From: Actinomycetospora sp.
GTDB taxonomy: Bacteria; Actinomycetota; Actinomycetes; Mycobacteriales; Pseudonocardiaceae
Assembly: GCA_025925615.1 (NCBI GenBank)
Contig: JAICLN010000083.1
Location: 1 to 11,779 of the forward strand
Direction: 5' to 3'
DNA length: 11,779 nucleotides
How positions within the stretch are numbered: the stretch's first letter is position 1; each line of letters starts with the position of its first letter. The notes under the pieces are model-generated. The model was not told the DNA's origin, searched no databases, and saw only the letters and a list, made by a program, of their open reading frames with translations. Both the position numbers and the translations under genes were made by a program. Below, piece by piece: positions 1-5,439 of this stretch.

Positions 1-2
1 AC

Positions 3-32
3 GACCTGTGCTGGTCGGTCTTCGACTGCTGA
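3..32 (+). CDS. 3' end of an unidentified upstream gene (partial)
   Basis: One frame reads into the window and stops at TGA 30-32, giving the C-terminal tail DLCWSVFDC. It lies 30 bases before the rhodanese start and on the same strand, so the two could be cotranscribed. In actinobacteria a rhodanese gene often follows a cysteine dioxygenase gene, but nine residues are far too few to test that here. It could also be a chance open frame. The product is unknown. Confidence 0.3.
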   Translation, partial: DLCWSVFDC

Positions 33-62
33 CCCATCCCCGCCCGAGCCCGAGGAGCACCC

Positions 63-386
63 ATGCCCGAGATCGACCCGTCCGAGGCCCGCCGCCGCAT
101 CGAGGCCGGCGAGGCCGTGCTGGTCGACGTCCGCGAGCCCGAGGAGTGGGACGCCGGCCACGCCCCCGGCGCGCTGCACCGACCGCTCGGCACGCTCGAC
201 CCGGCCGAGTTCGACGGCCGGTCCGTGATCACCACGTGCCGGGGCGGAGGCCGGGGGACACGGGCGGCCGAGGCACTCACCGACGCCGGCGTGGACGCCG
301 CGAGCCTGCGGGGCGGTCTGCGGGCCTGGTCGGCCGACGGCGGCGCGCTCGTGCGCGAGGACGGCTCACCCGGTGGCCTCGACTAA
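63..386 (+). CDS. Single-domain rhodanese (sulfurtransferase-like protein)
   Basis: This 107-residue cytoplasmic protein is a stand-alone rhodanese domain, a family that carries sulfane sulfur on an active-site cysteine as a persulfide. The N-terminal fold signature DVREPEEWDAGH spans residues 22-33. The active-site loop is CRGGGRG (59-65), with Cys59 as the presumed sulfur carrier. The RGGLRAW segment (83-89) is the usual C-terminal motif. Length fits the single-domain class. ATG 63 has GAGGAG at 52-57, five bases away. The loop has Gly where many family members have Ser (CRSGxRS), and its effect is unknown. Its stop codon overlaps the stop of the opposing CGNR gene. The physiological sulfur donor and acceptor cannot be read from sequence. 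Confidence 0.9.
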   Translation: MPEIDPSEARRRIEAGEAVLVDVREPEEWDAGHAPGALHRPLGTLDPAEFDGRSVITTCRGGGRGTRAAEALTDAGVDAASLRGGLRAWSADGGALVREDGSPGGLD

Positions 387-913
387 CCGCCGGCGGCCTC
401 GTCGGCCTTGAGCCGTCCGTAGTGCCGACGGGCCTTCATGCGGTTCCCGCACGTGGTCATCGAGCACCACCGGGCGTTGCCGCTCTTGGAGCGGTCGATC
501 AGGTAGAGGCTGCAGTCCGGGTTGGCGCAGCGCCGGAGGCGGGACCGGGCACTGCGCTGCAGCGCGTCCCAGGCGAGGACGGCGCGCGCCGGGACCTCGG
601 TCCCGGGCGGCGCGTCGAGGTGCCACTCCACCCCTGACCCGCTCATCCGCGGTCGCCGGGCCACCTCGACGAGGGCGTCCTCGAGCTCCTCGGGCCCGGC
701 CTCCTGCGCGACCACGCGTTGCAGCGTGTCGCGCGTGCCCCGGAGCCGTCCGAGATCCGCCGGGGCCGACGCCTCGCCGAGCCGCTCGACCAGCCAACGC
801 CGCGCGTCCGCGTCCTCGGCCAGGAGATCGCGACGCTGCCCGTTGACGGTGGGCGTCGTGTTGAGCAGGGCGAGCAGGAACTCCTCGTCGGCCGGCGCTT
901 CCATGGTCACCAT
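383..913 (-). CDS. CGNR zinc-finger regulator (ABATE-domain family)
   Basis: A 176-residue protein with the C-terminal CGNR zinc finger: C129-x4-C134, then WCSMTTCGNR at 149-158 giving C150 and C155, followed by a basic helix (MKARRHYGRLK). The N-terminal part matches the usual layout of ABATE (putative stress-induced regulator) proteins, where a helical sensor-like domain precedes the DNA-binding finger. These are generally taken to be transcription regulators, but few have been studied. The first ATG (911-913) is chosen because GGGAG (complement of 918-922) lies four bases upstream; an in-frame ATG at 902-904 is poorly spaced. It diverges from the hydrolase gene across an 81-base gap with a palindrome, so it plausibly controls that gene and itself. 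Its ligand is unknown. Confidence 0.9.
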   Translation of the reverse strand: MVTMEAPADEEFLLALLNTTPTVNGQRRDLLAEDADARRWLVERLGEASAPADLGRLRGTRDTLQRVVAQEAGPEELEDALVEVARRPRMSGSGVEWHLDAPPGTEVPARAVLAWDALQRSARSRLRRCANPDCSLYLIDRSKSGNARWCSMTTCGNRMKARRHYGRLKADEAAGG

Positions 914-931
914 CTAACTCCCGAACTCTAC

Positions 932-961
932 TTGACAGGTTACAGCGTGGCACGCTTTCAT
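932..961 (+). promoter_or_regulatory. Candidate promoter for the hydrolase gene with an operator-like palindrome in its spacer
   Basis: A perfect TTGACA (-35) lies at 932-937. Eighteen bases on, TTTCAT (956-961) is a weak -10 match that keeps the first and last T. The spacer contains the perfect inverted repeat AGCGTG-G-CACGCT (944-956). The region is clearly more AT-rich than the flanking genes. A repressor bound at the palindrome would block RNA polymerase; the divergent CGNR protein is the obvious candidate, which is inference. Confidence 0.5.
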
Positions 962-994
962 CGAACCAGCAAAACAATCGATGGAGGTTAGACC

Positions 995-1864
995 ATGACC
1001 GCCGTGCACCACCGCTACGCCACCGTCTCGGGCCGGCAGCTCTTCTACCGCGAGGCCGGGCGTCCCGAAGCCCCCACCGTCGTCCTGCTCCACGGCTTCC
1101 CGACCAGCTCGTTCATGTTCCGCGACCTCATCCCGCGGCTGGCCGGGGACTTCCACGTGATCGCCCCCGACCATCTCGGCTTCGGGTTCTCGGACGCCCC
1201 CTCGGTCGACGAGGTCGACTACACCTTCGACGCGCTGACCGACCTCACCGAGGGTCTGCTCGAGACGCTCGGGGTCACCCGCTACGCGATCTACGTCCAG
1301 GACTACGGCGCACCCATCGGCTGGCGCCTGGCCCTGCGCCACCCCGACGCGATCACGGCGATCATCAGTCAGAACGGCAACGGGTACGACGAGGGGTTCG
1401 TCGAGGAGTTCTGGGAGGGCATCTGGCGCTACCACCGCGAGGGCGACGCCGCCGAGGCCGCGGTCCGGGGCGCGCTGAGCCTGGAGGCGATCCGCTGGCA
1501 GTACCTGACGGGGGAGCCCCACCCCGATCTGGTCAGCCCGGACACCTGGACCCACGACCACGCCCTGGTCTCCCGGCCCGGCAACGACGAGGTCCAGCTC
1601 GCCCTGTTCCGGGACTACGCCACCAACCCGCCGCTGTACCCGGCCCTGCACCGGTACCTGCGCGAGCGCCAGGTGCCCGTCCTGGCCGTCTGGGGCAAGA
1701 ACGACCAGATCTTCGGCCCGGCCGGCGCGGAGGCGTTCGCGCGCGACACCGACGACGCAGAGATCCACCTGCTCGACGGCGGCCACTTCGTCCTCGAGAG
1801 CCGGGTCGACGAGGTCGCGTCGTACGTGACGACGTTCCTGCACCGGCGCGAGCCCGCCGCCTGA
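995..1864 (+). CDS. Alpha/beta hydrolase with Asp nucleophile (dehalogenase/epoxide-hydrolase-like)
   Basis: This 289-residue alpha/beta-hydrolase has the oxyanion-hole motif HGFP at 33-36 and the nucleophile elbow VQDYGAP at 101-107, making Asp103 the nucleophile rather than Ser. The acid candidate is Asp237 (WGKNDQ) and the catalytic base His264 (GGHFV). Asp nucleophiles mark the haloalkane dehalogenase, haloacetate dehalogenase and epoxide hydrolase branches, which form a covalent ester intermediate. However, the halide-stabilising Asn and Trp of classical haloalkane dehalogenases are replaced here by Phe35 and Tyr104, so the substrate is uncertain. A helical cap occupies about 130-215. 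No signal peptide is seen, so it is cytosolic. ATG 995 has GGAGG at 983-987. It is divergent from the CGNR regulator and may be cotranscribed with the SnoaL gene downstream. Confidence 0.9.
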   Translation: MTAVHHRYATVSGRQLFYREAGRPEAPTVVLLHGFPTSSFMFRDLIPRLAGDFHVIAPDHLGFGFSDAPSVDEVDYTFDALTDLTEGLLETLGVTRYAIYVQDYGAPIGWRLALRHPDAITAIISQNGNGYDEGFVEEFWEGIWRYHREGDAAEAAVRGALSLEAIRWQYLTGEPHPDLVSPDTWTHDHALVSRPGNDEVQLALFRDYATNPPLYPALHRYLRERQVPVLAVWGKNDQIFGPAGAEAFARDTDDAEIHLLDGGHFVLESRVDEVASYVTTFLHRREPAA

Positions 1865-1885
1865 CCCTGTCTCCGCGCGCCGGGC

Positions 1886-1902
1886 CCGGTCAGACTGACC
1901 GG
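1886..1902. promoter_or_regulatory. 17-bp perfect palindrome before the SnoaL-like gene
   Basis: CCGGTCAGACTGACCGG has two perfect 8-base arms around one central A. It sits 21 bases after the hydrolase stop and 34 bases before the SnoaL start. It may be an operator for a dimeric regulator. As RNA it could fold as a 6-bp stem with a 5-base loop, but no T-run follows, so a standard terminator is less likely. The regulator is unknown. Confidence 0.5.
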
Positions 1903-1936
1903 AGGGAACACCGTCGACGGCAGCGAGGACCAGACG

Positions 1937-2308
1937 ATGACCGAGATGACCACGGCGCGGGCGACGGAGTTCGGCAACGCGTGGAACAGCGGGGACGCTG
2001 ATCTGGTCGCCGGCTACTTCGCCGAGGACGGCGTCTACCACGCGTCGGTGGGCGCCGAGGCGCTCGGCGTGACCTACCGGGGCCGCGACGAGGTGCGCCG
2101 CGGGGTGCAGGCGTTCTTCGACCGCTTCCCCGGCGGGAAGTTCGAGAACCTCCGGGTGCACGTCTTCGGCGACCGGGGCACGTTCGAGTGGGACTTCGTC
2201 ACCGTCGGCGCCGACGGGACCCCGAGCAGCGTGGCGGGGTGCGACCTGCTCGAGTTCCGCGGCGACCAGGTCACCACGAAGAACGCCTTCCGCAAGGTCG
2301 TCCCGTAG
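1937..2308 (+). CDS. SnoaL-like / NTF2-fold protein
   Basis: A 123-residue protein of the SnoaL-like (NTF2-fold) superfamily, whose cone-shaped pocket is used by enzymes and binding proteins alike. Supporting features are the N-terminal helix pattern (FGNAWNSGDADLVAGYFAEDGVY, residues 12-34), the YRGRDEVRRGVQAFF helix (47-61), and the late strand pattern (TFEWDF, then GCDLLEFRGDQV at 101-112). Length is normal for a one-domain member. ATG 1937 has GAGGA at 1925-1929. It follows the hydrolase by 72 bases and may share its transcript, although a 17-bp palindrome sits between them. The specific reaction cannot be assigned; a role in degrading or modifying a small molecule alongside the hydrolase is inference. 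Confidence 0.85.
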   Translation: MTEMTTARATEFGNAWNSGDADLVAGYFAEDGVYHASVGAEALGVTYRGRDEVRRGVQAFFDRFPGGKFENLRVHVFGDRGTFEWDFVTVGADGTPSSVAGCDLLEFRGDQVTTKNAFRKVVP

Positions 2309-2326
2309 CCGTGGCCCACGGGCTAC
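2305..2326. terminator. Hairpin between convergent genes containing both stop codons
   Basis: GTAGCC (2305-2310) pairs with GGCTAC (2321-2326), and the stem continues as GTG/CAC with one bulged G and a short loop. The arms contain the TAG stop of the SnoaL gene (2306-2308) and the TAG of the opposing DinB-like gene (2323-2325). With no T-run on either side it is not a classical intrinsic terminator, but its position between converging genes suggests a bidirectional stop signal. Confidence 0.4.
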
Positions 2327-2913
2327 CGCCGCCCGGTGACGCGCAGCAGCACGTCCGCCACGGACATCTCGACGGTCTCCGGCCCGTCGCCGACGGCGAA
2401 CGCGGCGTCGGTCGCGACCAACCGCACCCCGGTGAGGTCGGTGCCGAAGAAGGCGAACGCGCGGGGGCCCGCGCCGACGAGCACCTGCCGGACGCGGTCG
2501 GCCGGCGGACGCGCCAGACCGAGGGCCTCGGTGACGTCCAGGCCGTGGATGACGTCGTGGCTGAGGGCACCGCCCTGGCCGCCCCTGGGCGGCTGCCAGG
2601 GGTGGCTGATGTTGTCCCGCAGCGCGGTGAGCAGCTCGGCGTCGGACAGGCGTGCCGTGTCGTCCCGCGCGATGCGGTCGGCGAAACGGTTGAAGTCGCC
2701 TCGCGCCGCCGCGATCCCGCGCAGGACCCGCACGGCGGAGTGGCGGTAGGGCATCGTCACGTGCGCGAGCACTTCCCGGACCCGCCACCCCGCGCACAGC
2801 GACGGCGCCGACCACTGGTCGGGGGTCAGGACGGCGTAGAGATCGGCGAGTCGCTCGCGCTCCGCGGCGGTCTCGCGGGCGAGCGGGTCGGTGAGATCGA
2901 GCTGACGGGGCAC
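2323..2913 (-). CDS. DinB/maleylpyruvate isomerase-like protein (TIGR03083-type, mycothiol-linked family)
   Basis: A 196-residue four-helix-bundle protein of the DinB/maleylpyruvate isomerase N-terminal superfamily; several actinobacterial members are mycothiol-dependent. Family marks are TPDQWSAPSLCAGWRVREVLAHV at 30-52 and LSHDVIHGLDV at 117-127. Predicted metal ligands are His51, His119 and His123. The substrate is unknown. GTG 2913 is chosen because GGGAG (complement of 2919-2923) lies five bases upstream. An in-frame ATG at 2974-2976 would add 21 residues and overlap the sigma-factor stop as ATGA, but lacks a clear ribosome binding site and gives a low-complexity N-terminus. It follows the SnoaL-tailed sigma factor on the same strand, presumably as one operon. 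Confidence 0.85.
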   Translation of the reverse strand: MPRQLDLTDPLARETAAERERLADLYAVLTPDQWSAPSLCAGWRVREVLAHVTMPYRHSAVRVLRGIAAARGDFNRFADRIARDDTARLSDAELLTALRDNISHPWQPPRGGQGGALSHDVIHGLDVTEALGLARPPADRVRQVLVGAGPRAFAFFGTDLTGVRLVATDAAFAVGDGPETVEMSVADVLLRVTGRR

Positions 2914-2972
2914 GGGGACTCCCTCTCCGGCGGTGGTGCTGTCCCTCGTCCTACGTCCCGTCGCCCCCGAAC

Positions 2973-3941
2973 TCATCGGTCGTGGGCGGACCCCGTCGTC
3001 GGGAGGACCCGGGGCAGGCCGAACTCCGGGAAGCGATCCGCCGTGCCGAGGAACGTGGTCATGTGCGCCACGCGGTTCCCGCGGGTCTCGACGAGGACGA
3101 GCCCGAAGGGCCGCAGCAACCCCCGGTCGTCCGGTCGGTACTGACCGAAGCCGGGCGCTCCGTTGATCGCCGTCGGCACGAGCCGCGCCCCGTCGCAGCC
3201 GCCGGTGCCCATGAGGGAGGCGATCGTCGCGCCGCCCTCGAGCCACCAGCCGAAGGGTGGCATCGAGGCGCGGGCGTCCTCGCACAGCAGGCCGGTCAGG
3301 CGTGCCACGTCGTGGGCCTCGAAGGCGGTCACGTACCGCTCGAGGAGATCCCGTCGGGCCGGGTCGAGCGGGTCGCTCGGGGACGGCCGGTGACGATCGA
3401 GCGTCTCGCGGGCGCGCTGGAGGGCGCTGTTGGCCGCCGCGGCCGTGGTGCCGAGCATCTCGGCGGTCTCCGCCGCGGAGAAGCAGAGGACGTCGCGCAG
3501 CAGGAGGGTCGCCCGTTGCCGCGGCGGGAGGTGCGCGAGGGCGGCGACGAAGGCGAGACGCACGGTCTCGCGCTCGGTCGCGACCTCGCCCGGGTCCCGG
3601 GCCGCGAGGAGCCGGGCGTCCGGCATCGGCTCGACGAAGCGCTCGACCGGGAGCGGCACCCCGAGCTCGGCCCCCGGGACCGCGGCGGGTCCGAGGTCGA
3701 CGCACAGCGCGCGCCTCCGTGCCCCACGCAGCAGGTCGAGGCAGATCGTCGTCGCGATCCGGAACACCCACGGACGCAGGGCGCCGCGGGACGGGTCGTA
3801 CCGCCCGCGGTGGTCGTGGGCGCGGACGATGGTCTCCTGCACCGCGTCCTCGGTGTCCGCGGCCGAGGCGAGCATGCGGTAGCAGTGCGCCCGCAGCGGG
3901 ATCCGCAGCGTCTCGAGGTCATCGACGGTCGGAGCGGCCAC
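2973..3941 (-). CDS. ECF-type sigma-70 factor with C-terminal SnoaL-like domain
   Basis: A 322-residue protein joining sigma region 2 (about 17-75, DTEDAVQETIVRAH at 29-42) and sigma region 4 (about 128-182, LPPRQRATLLLRD at 138-150 followed by a helix-turn-helix) to a SnoaL-like domain (about 195-305). The MPPFGWWLEG motif at 227-236 is typical of the TIGR02960-like, SnoaL-tailed sigma factors. In related extended ECF groups the C-terminal domain modulates sigma activity in place of a separate anti-sigma factor, and no anti-sigma gene is seen here. Translation begins at a GTG with no clear ribosome binding site, so the start is less certain than the frame. It lies 82 bases after tetR and leads into the DinB-like gene, whose alternative ATG overlaps this stop. 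Target promoters are unknown. Confidence 0.9.
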   Translation of the reverse strand: MAAPTVDDLETLRIPLRAHCYRMLASAADTEDAVQETIVRAHDHRGRYDPSRGALRPWVFRIATTICLDLLRGARRRALCVDLGPAAVPGAELGVPLPVERFVEPMPDARLLAARDPGEVATERETVRLAFVAALAHLPPRQRATLLLRDVLCFSAAETAEMLGTTAAAANSALQRARETLDRHRPSPSDPLDPARRDLLERYVTAFEAHDVARLTGLLCEDARASMPPFGWWLEGGATIASLMGTGGCDGARLVPTAINGAPGFGQYRPDDRGLLRPFGLVLVETRGNRVAHMTTFLGTADRFPEFGLPRVLPTTGSAHDR

Positions 3942-4023
3942 CGCGCCAGTCCACCACGGCCGGACCGCGAGGCGGGGTCTCGGGCCTCGGCCGGGCGCAG
4001 GACCCGCCGGCGCTCCGTCCGGG

Positions 4024-4686
4024 TCAGGATCGAGGGGCCGGGACCCCGAGGAGCAGGCGTTGGGCGAGCCGGTGCAGCCGGTCCGCGGTGTCGCTGCCGT
4101 CCGGCGCGGGAGTGGCGAGATGACTCATGGTGGCGCGCACCAGGGCGTCGGCGATGTCGTCCAGCGTGTCGCGGTCCAGCTGAGGGTGGTGTGCCCGCAG
4201 GTAGACCGTCAGCAGGGCGCGGGCGCCGGCCAGGAGCCGGCCGCTGCGCGTGGTCAACAGGGGGAGCAGGTCGGTGTTCCCGTGCCGGCCCTCGAGCACC
4301 GCCCCGATCAGCGGTTGGTCCTCCCGGGCGCCCAGGAGGATCTCCAGGGCACCGAGCAGACCCGACTGCCAGCTGCGGGAGCCTTCGAGCTCCTGCCGGG
4401 TGCGGAGGAGCAGCTGATCGGCTTCGCGGGCGACGAGGGCGCGGGCGAGACCGCCCTTGTCCCCGAACTCCCGGTAGATGGTGGCGCGGGACATCTGTGC
4501 TCGACGGGCGAGCTCGGCCAGGCGTACCTGCTGCCACCCCTGCTCGAGGGTCAGCTCCGCGGCCTGCGCGAGCGCTCGTGCGCGGATCGTGGCCCGGAAC
4601 TCGTCCCGCAGCGTCGACGGCCTGGTGGGTGCCGCTGATCGGGGAGCGGGTGCGTCGAGCGTCCCAGAGCGATCAGGCGCTGCCAT
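4024..4686 (-). CDS. TetR-family transcriptional regulator
   Basis: A 220-residue TetR regulator. The helix-turn-helix lies at about 54-79, with VRLAELARRAQMSRATIYREF as the recognition region (the Y-x-x-F end of the motif is canonical). The C-terminal ligand and dimerisation region runs from about 90 to 210. The first 25 residues are Ala/Pro-rich and probably disordered. ATG 4686 has GAGGAG six bases upstream. It overlaps the end of the small cysteine-containing gene by 14 bases, so the two are very likely cotranscribed and translationally coupled. TetR proteins usually repress their own operon; the target would then be the 4949-5169 region, but no convincing palindromic operator was found there. 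The ligand is unknown. Confidence 0.92.
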   Translation of the reverse strand: MAAPDRSGTLDAPAPRSAAPTRPSTLRDEFRATIRARALAQAAELTLEQGWQQVRLAELARRAQMSRATIYREFGDKGGLARALVAREADQLLLRTRQELEGSRSWQSGLLGALEILLGAREDQPLIGAVLEGRHGNTDLLPLLTTRSGRLLAGARALLTVYLRAHHPQLDRDTLDDIADALVRATMSHLATPAPDGSDTADRLHRLAQRLLLGVPAPRS

Positions 4687-4948
4687 CGGCGCTCCTCGCG
4701 CCCGAACTCGGGGCGAGCGCGTGGTCGACCGGGCACAACGGGTTCACGAATGCCGAGCTCGGCCGGTCGTCGGTGCCCTGACCGAGCAGGGCCGCCGTGG
4801 CCTGGTTGAGCAGGACCGAGCACAGGCAGCCCTGACGCACGGCTTCCGGGCTGCCGGGCGAGGGCGGGCTCGCCGCGTCGGGCGCACCGGCGGGTTCACC
4901 GCTGCCCGGGCGGTCGGCGGCGGGGTGGTCGTTCCGGGATACATCCAT
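4673..4948 (-). CDS. Small cysteine-containing protein of unknown function
   Basis: A 91-residue protein that I do not recognise as a named family. Residues 1-37 are polar and rich in Pro, Ala, Gly and Asp, and are probably disordered. The rest is a compact core with RQGCLCSVLLNQATAALL (38-55), then FVNPLCPVDHAL (67-78). Cys41, Cys43, Cys72 and His76 form a CxC...CxxxH set that could bind a metal such as zinc or iron; this is inference. No signal peptide or long membrane helix is seen. ATG 4948 is chosen because GGAG lies nine bases upstream and the codons match local GC usage. Its 3' end overlaps the tetR start. It is transcribed away from feoABC across a shared 221-base region, which makes a link with iron possible but untested. 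Confidence 0.7.
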   Translation of the reverse strand: MDVSRNDHPAADRPGSGEPAGAPDAASPPSPGSPEAVRQGCLCSVLLNQATAALLGQGTDDRPSSAFVNPLCPVDHALAPSSGARSADGSA

Positions 4949-5144
4949 GACGGTCTTCTCCGGATCGGGAGCAACGTGCTCGAGGGGTGGCCTCCCTTCC
5001 CCTATCGCTCGGGGCGCGCAATTCGTTACCGCTTCGTGATATACGCCGATTCGGGGCGACCGGGCGGTTCTCATCCCATTCACACGATGAACACATGAAA
5101 CCCGTCCACCGCGATTCCCTCGGGGGTGCTCTTGGCGAAATCGG
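4949..5144. other. Divergent intergenic region between the small-protein/tetR operon and feoABC
   Basis: This gap contains an AT-rich patch at about 5020-5100 in otherwise very GC-rich DNA, as expected for promoters. Several weak -10-like hexamers occur on the minus strand (for example within 5036-5050), but none pairs with a convincing -35, so the small-protein promoter is not placed. An in-frame ATG at 5095 could extend FeoA by 25 residues, but it has no ribosome binding site and lies upstream of the iron box. Confidence 0.5.
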
Positions 5145-5169
5145 GAAGGTGAGGCTAACCTCCGGCGCG
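5132..5169 (+). promoter_or_regulatory. feoA promoter with overlapping IdeR/DtxR-like iron box
   Basis: Bases 5145-5163 match the IdeR/DtxR operator consensus TTAGGTTAGGCTAACCTAA at 14 of 19 positions, including an unbroken AGGCTAACCT. A promoter-like pair, TTGGCG (5132-5137) and TAACCT (5156-5161, 18-base spacer), overlaps it. This would place the transcript start at about 5168-5170, on the feoA start codon. Iron-loaded repressor bound here would shut off feoABC, as known for IdeR/DtxR targets. Confidence 0.7.
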
Positions 5170-5439
5170 ATGTCCGCTCCCGAGATCGACGCCGCCCCGG
5201 AGTGTCCGTTGACCGATCGTCCCGTCGGCTCGACGTCGACGCTGCGCCGCGTCGGGGCCGGCCGTGTCCGCCGCCGCCGACTCGCCGAACTCGGGTTCGT
5301 TCCGGGAGCGACCATCGAGATCCTCGGGCGTGGCGGGGTCGGCGGTCTGGTCCTCGCGGTGAACGCCGACACCCGCGTCGCGGTCGACGCGGCCGGCGCC
5401 CGGGAGCTGTGGGTGCACGGGGAGGGTCGGCGTGGCTGA
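5170..5439 (+). CDS. feoA: Ferrous iron transport accessory protein FeoA
   Basis: An 89-residue SH3-like FeoA protein that acts in the cytosol with the FeoB ferrous-iron permease. The family core is clear: RRRLAELGFVPGATIEIL (35-52), then VLAVNADTRVAVDAAGARELWV (61-82). The N-terminal 25 residues are variable. ATG 5170 is chosen because the core begins soon after it and the iron box lies directly upstream. No Shine-Dalgarno sequence precedes it, and the predicted promoter places the transcript start at the ATG, so it may be translated as leaderless mRNA. It overlaps feoB by eight bases, indicating coupled translation. Iron repression via the upstream box is likely. Confidence 0.9.
   Translation: MSAPEIDAAPECPLTDRPVGSTSTLRRVGAGRVRRRRLAELGFVPGATIEILGRGGVGGLVLAVNADTRVAVDAAGARELWVHGEGRRG

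Noticed and set aside
925-930. TAGAGT on the reverse strand as the -10 of the CGNR gene promoter
   Set aside because: It would start the transcript inside or after the ribosome binding site at 918-922, leaving no usable leader; the CGNR promoter is not placed.
3968-3989. CGAGGC/GCCTCG stem in the tetR-sigma gap as a terminator
   Set aside because: It has only six pairs with a 10-base loop and no T-run; such stems are common by chance at this GC content.
2982-4781. 599-codon plus-strand open frame across the sigma and tetR genes
   Set aside because: It crosses two well-supported reverse genes and the gap between them, with Arg/Gly-rich content and no domain signature.
4673-4948. Idea that the small gene next to tetR encodes a mycofactocin precursor (MftA)
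   Set aside because: The C-terminus lacks the MftA ending (IDGMCGVY-like), and no radical SAM or other mft genes are present.
5095-5169. FeoA start at the upstream in-frame ATG 5095
   Set aside because: There is no ribosome binding site, the added 25 residues look unlike FeoA, and it would place the iron box and promoter inside the coding region.
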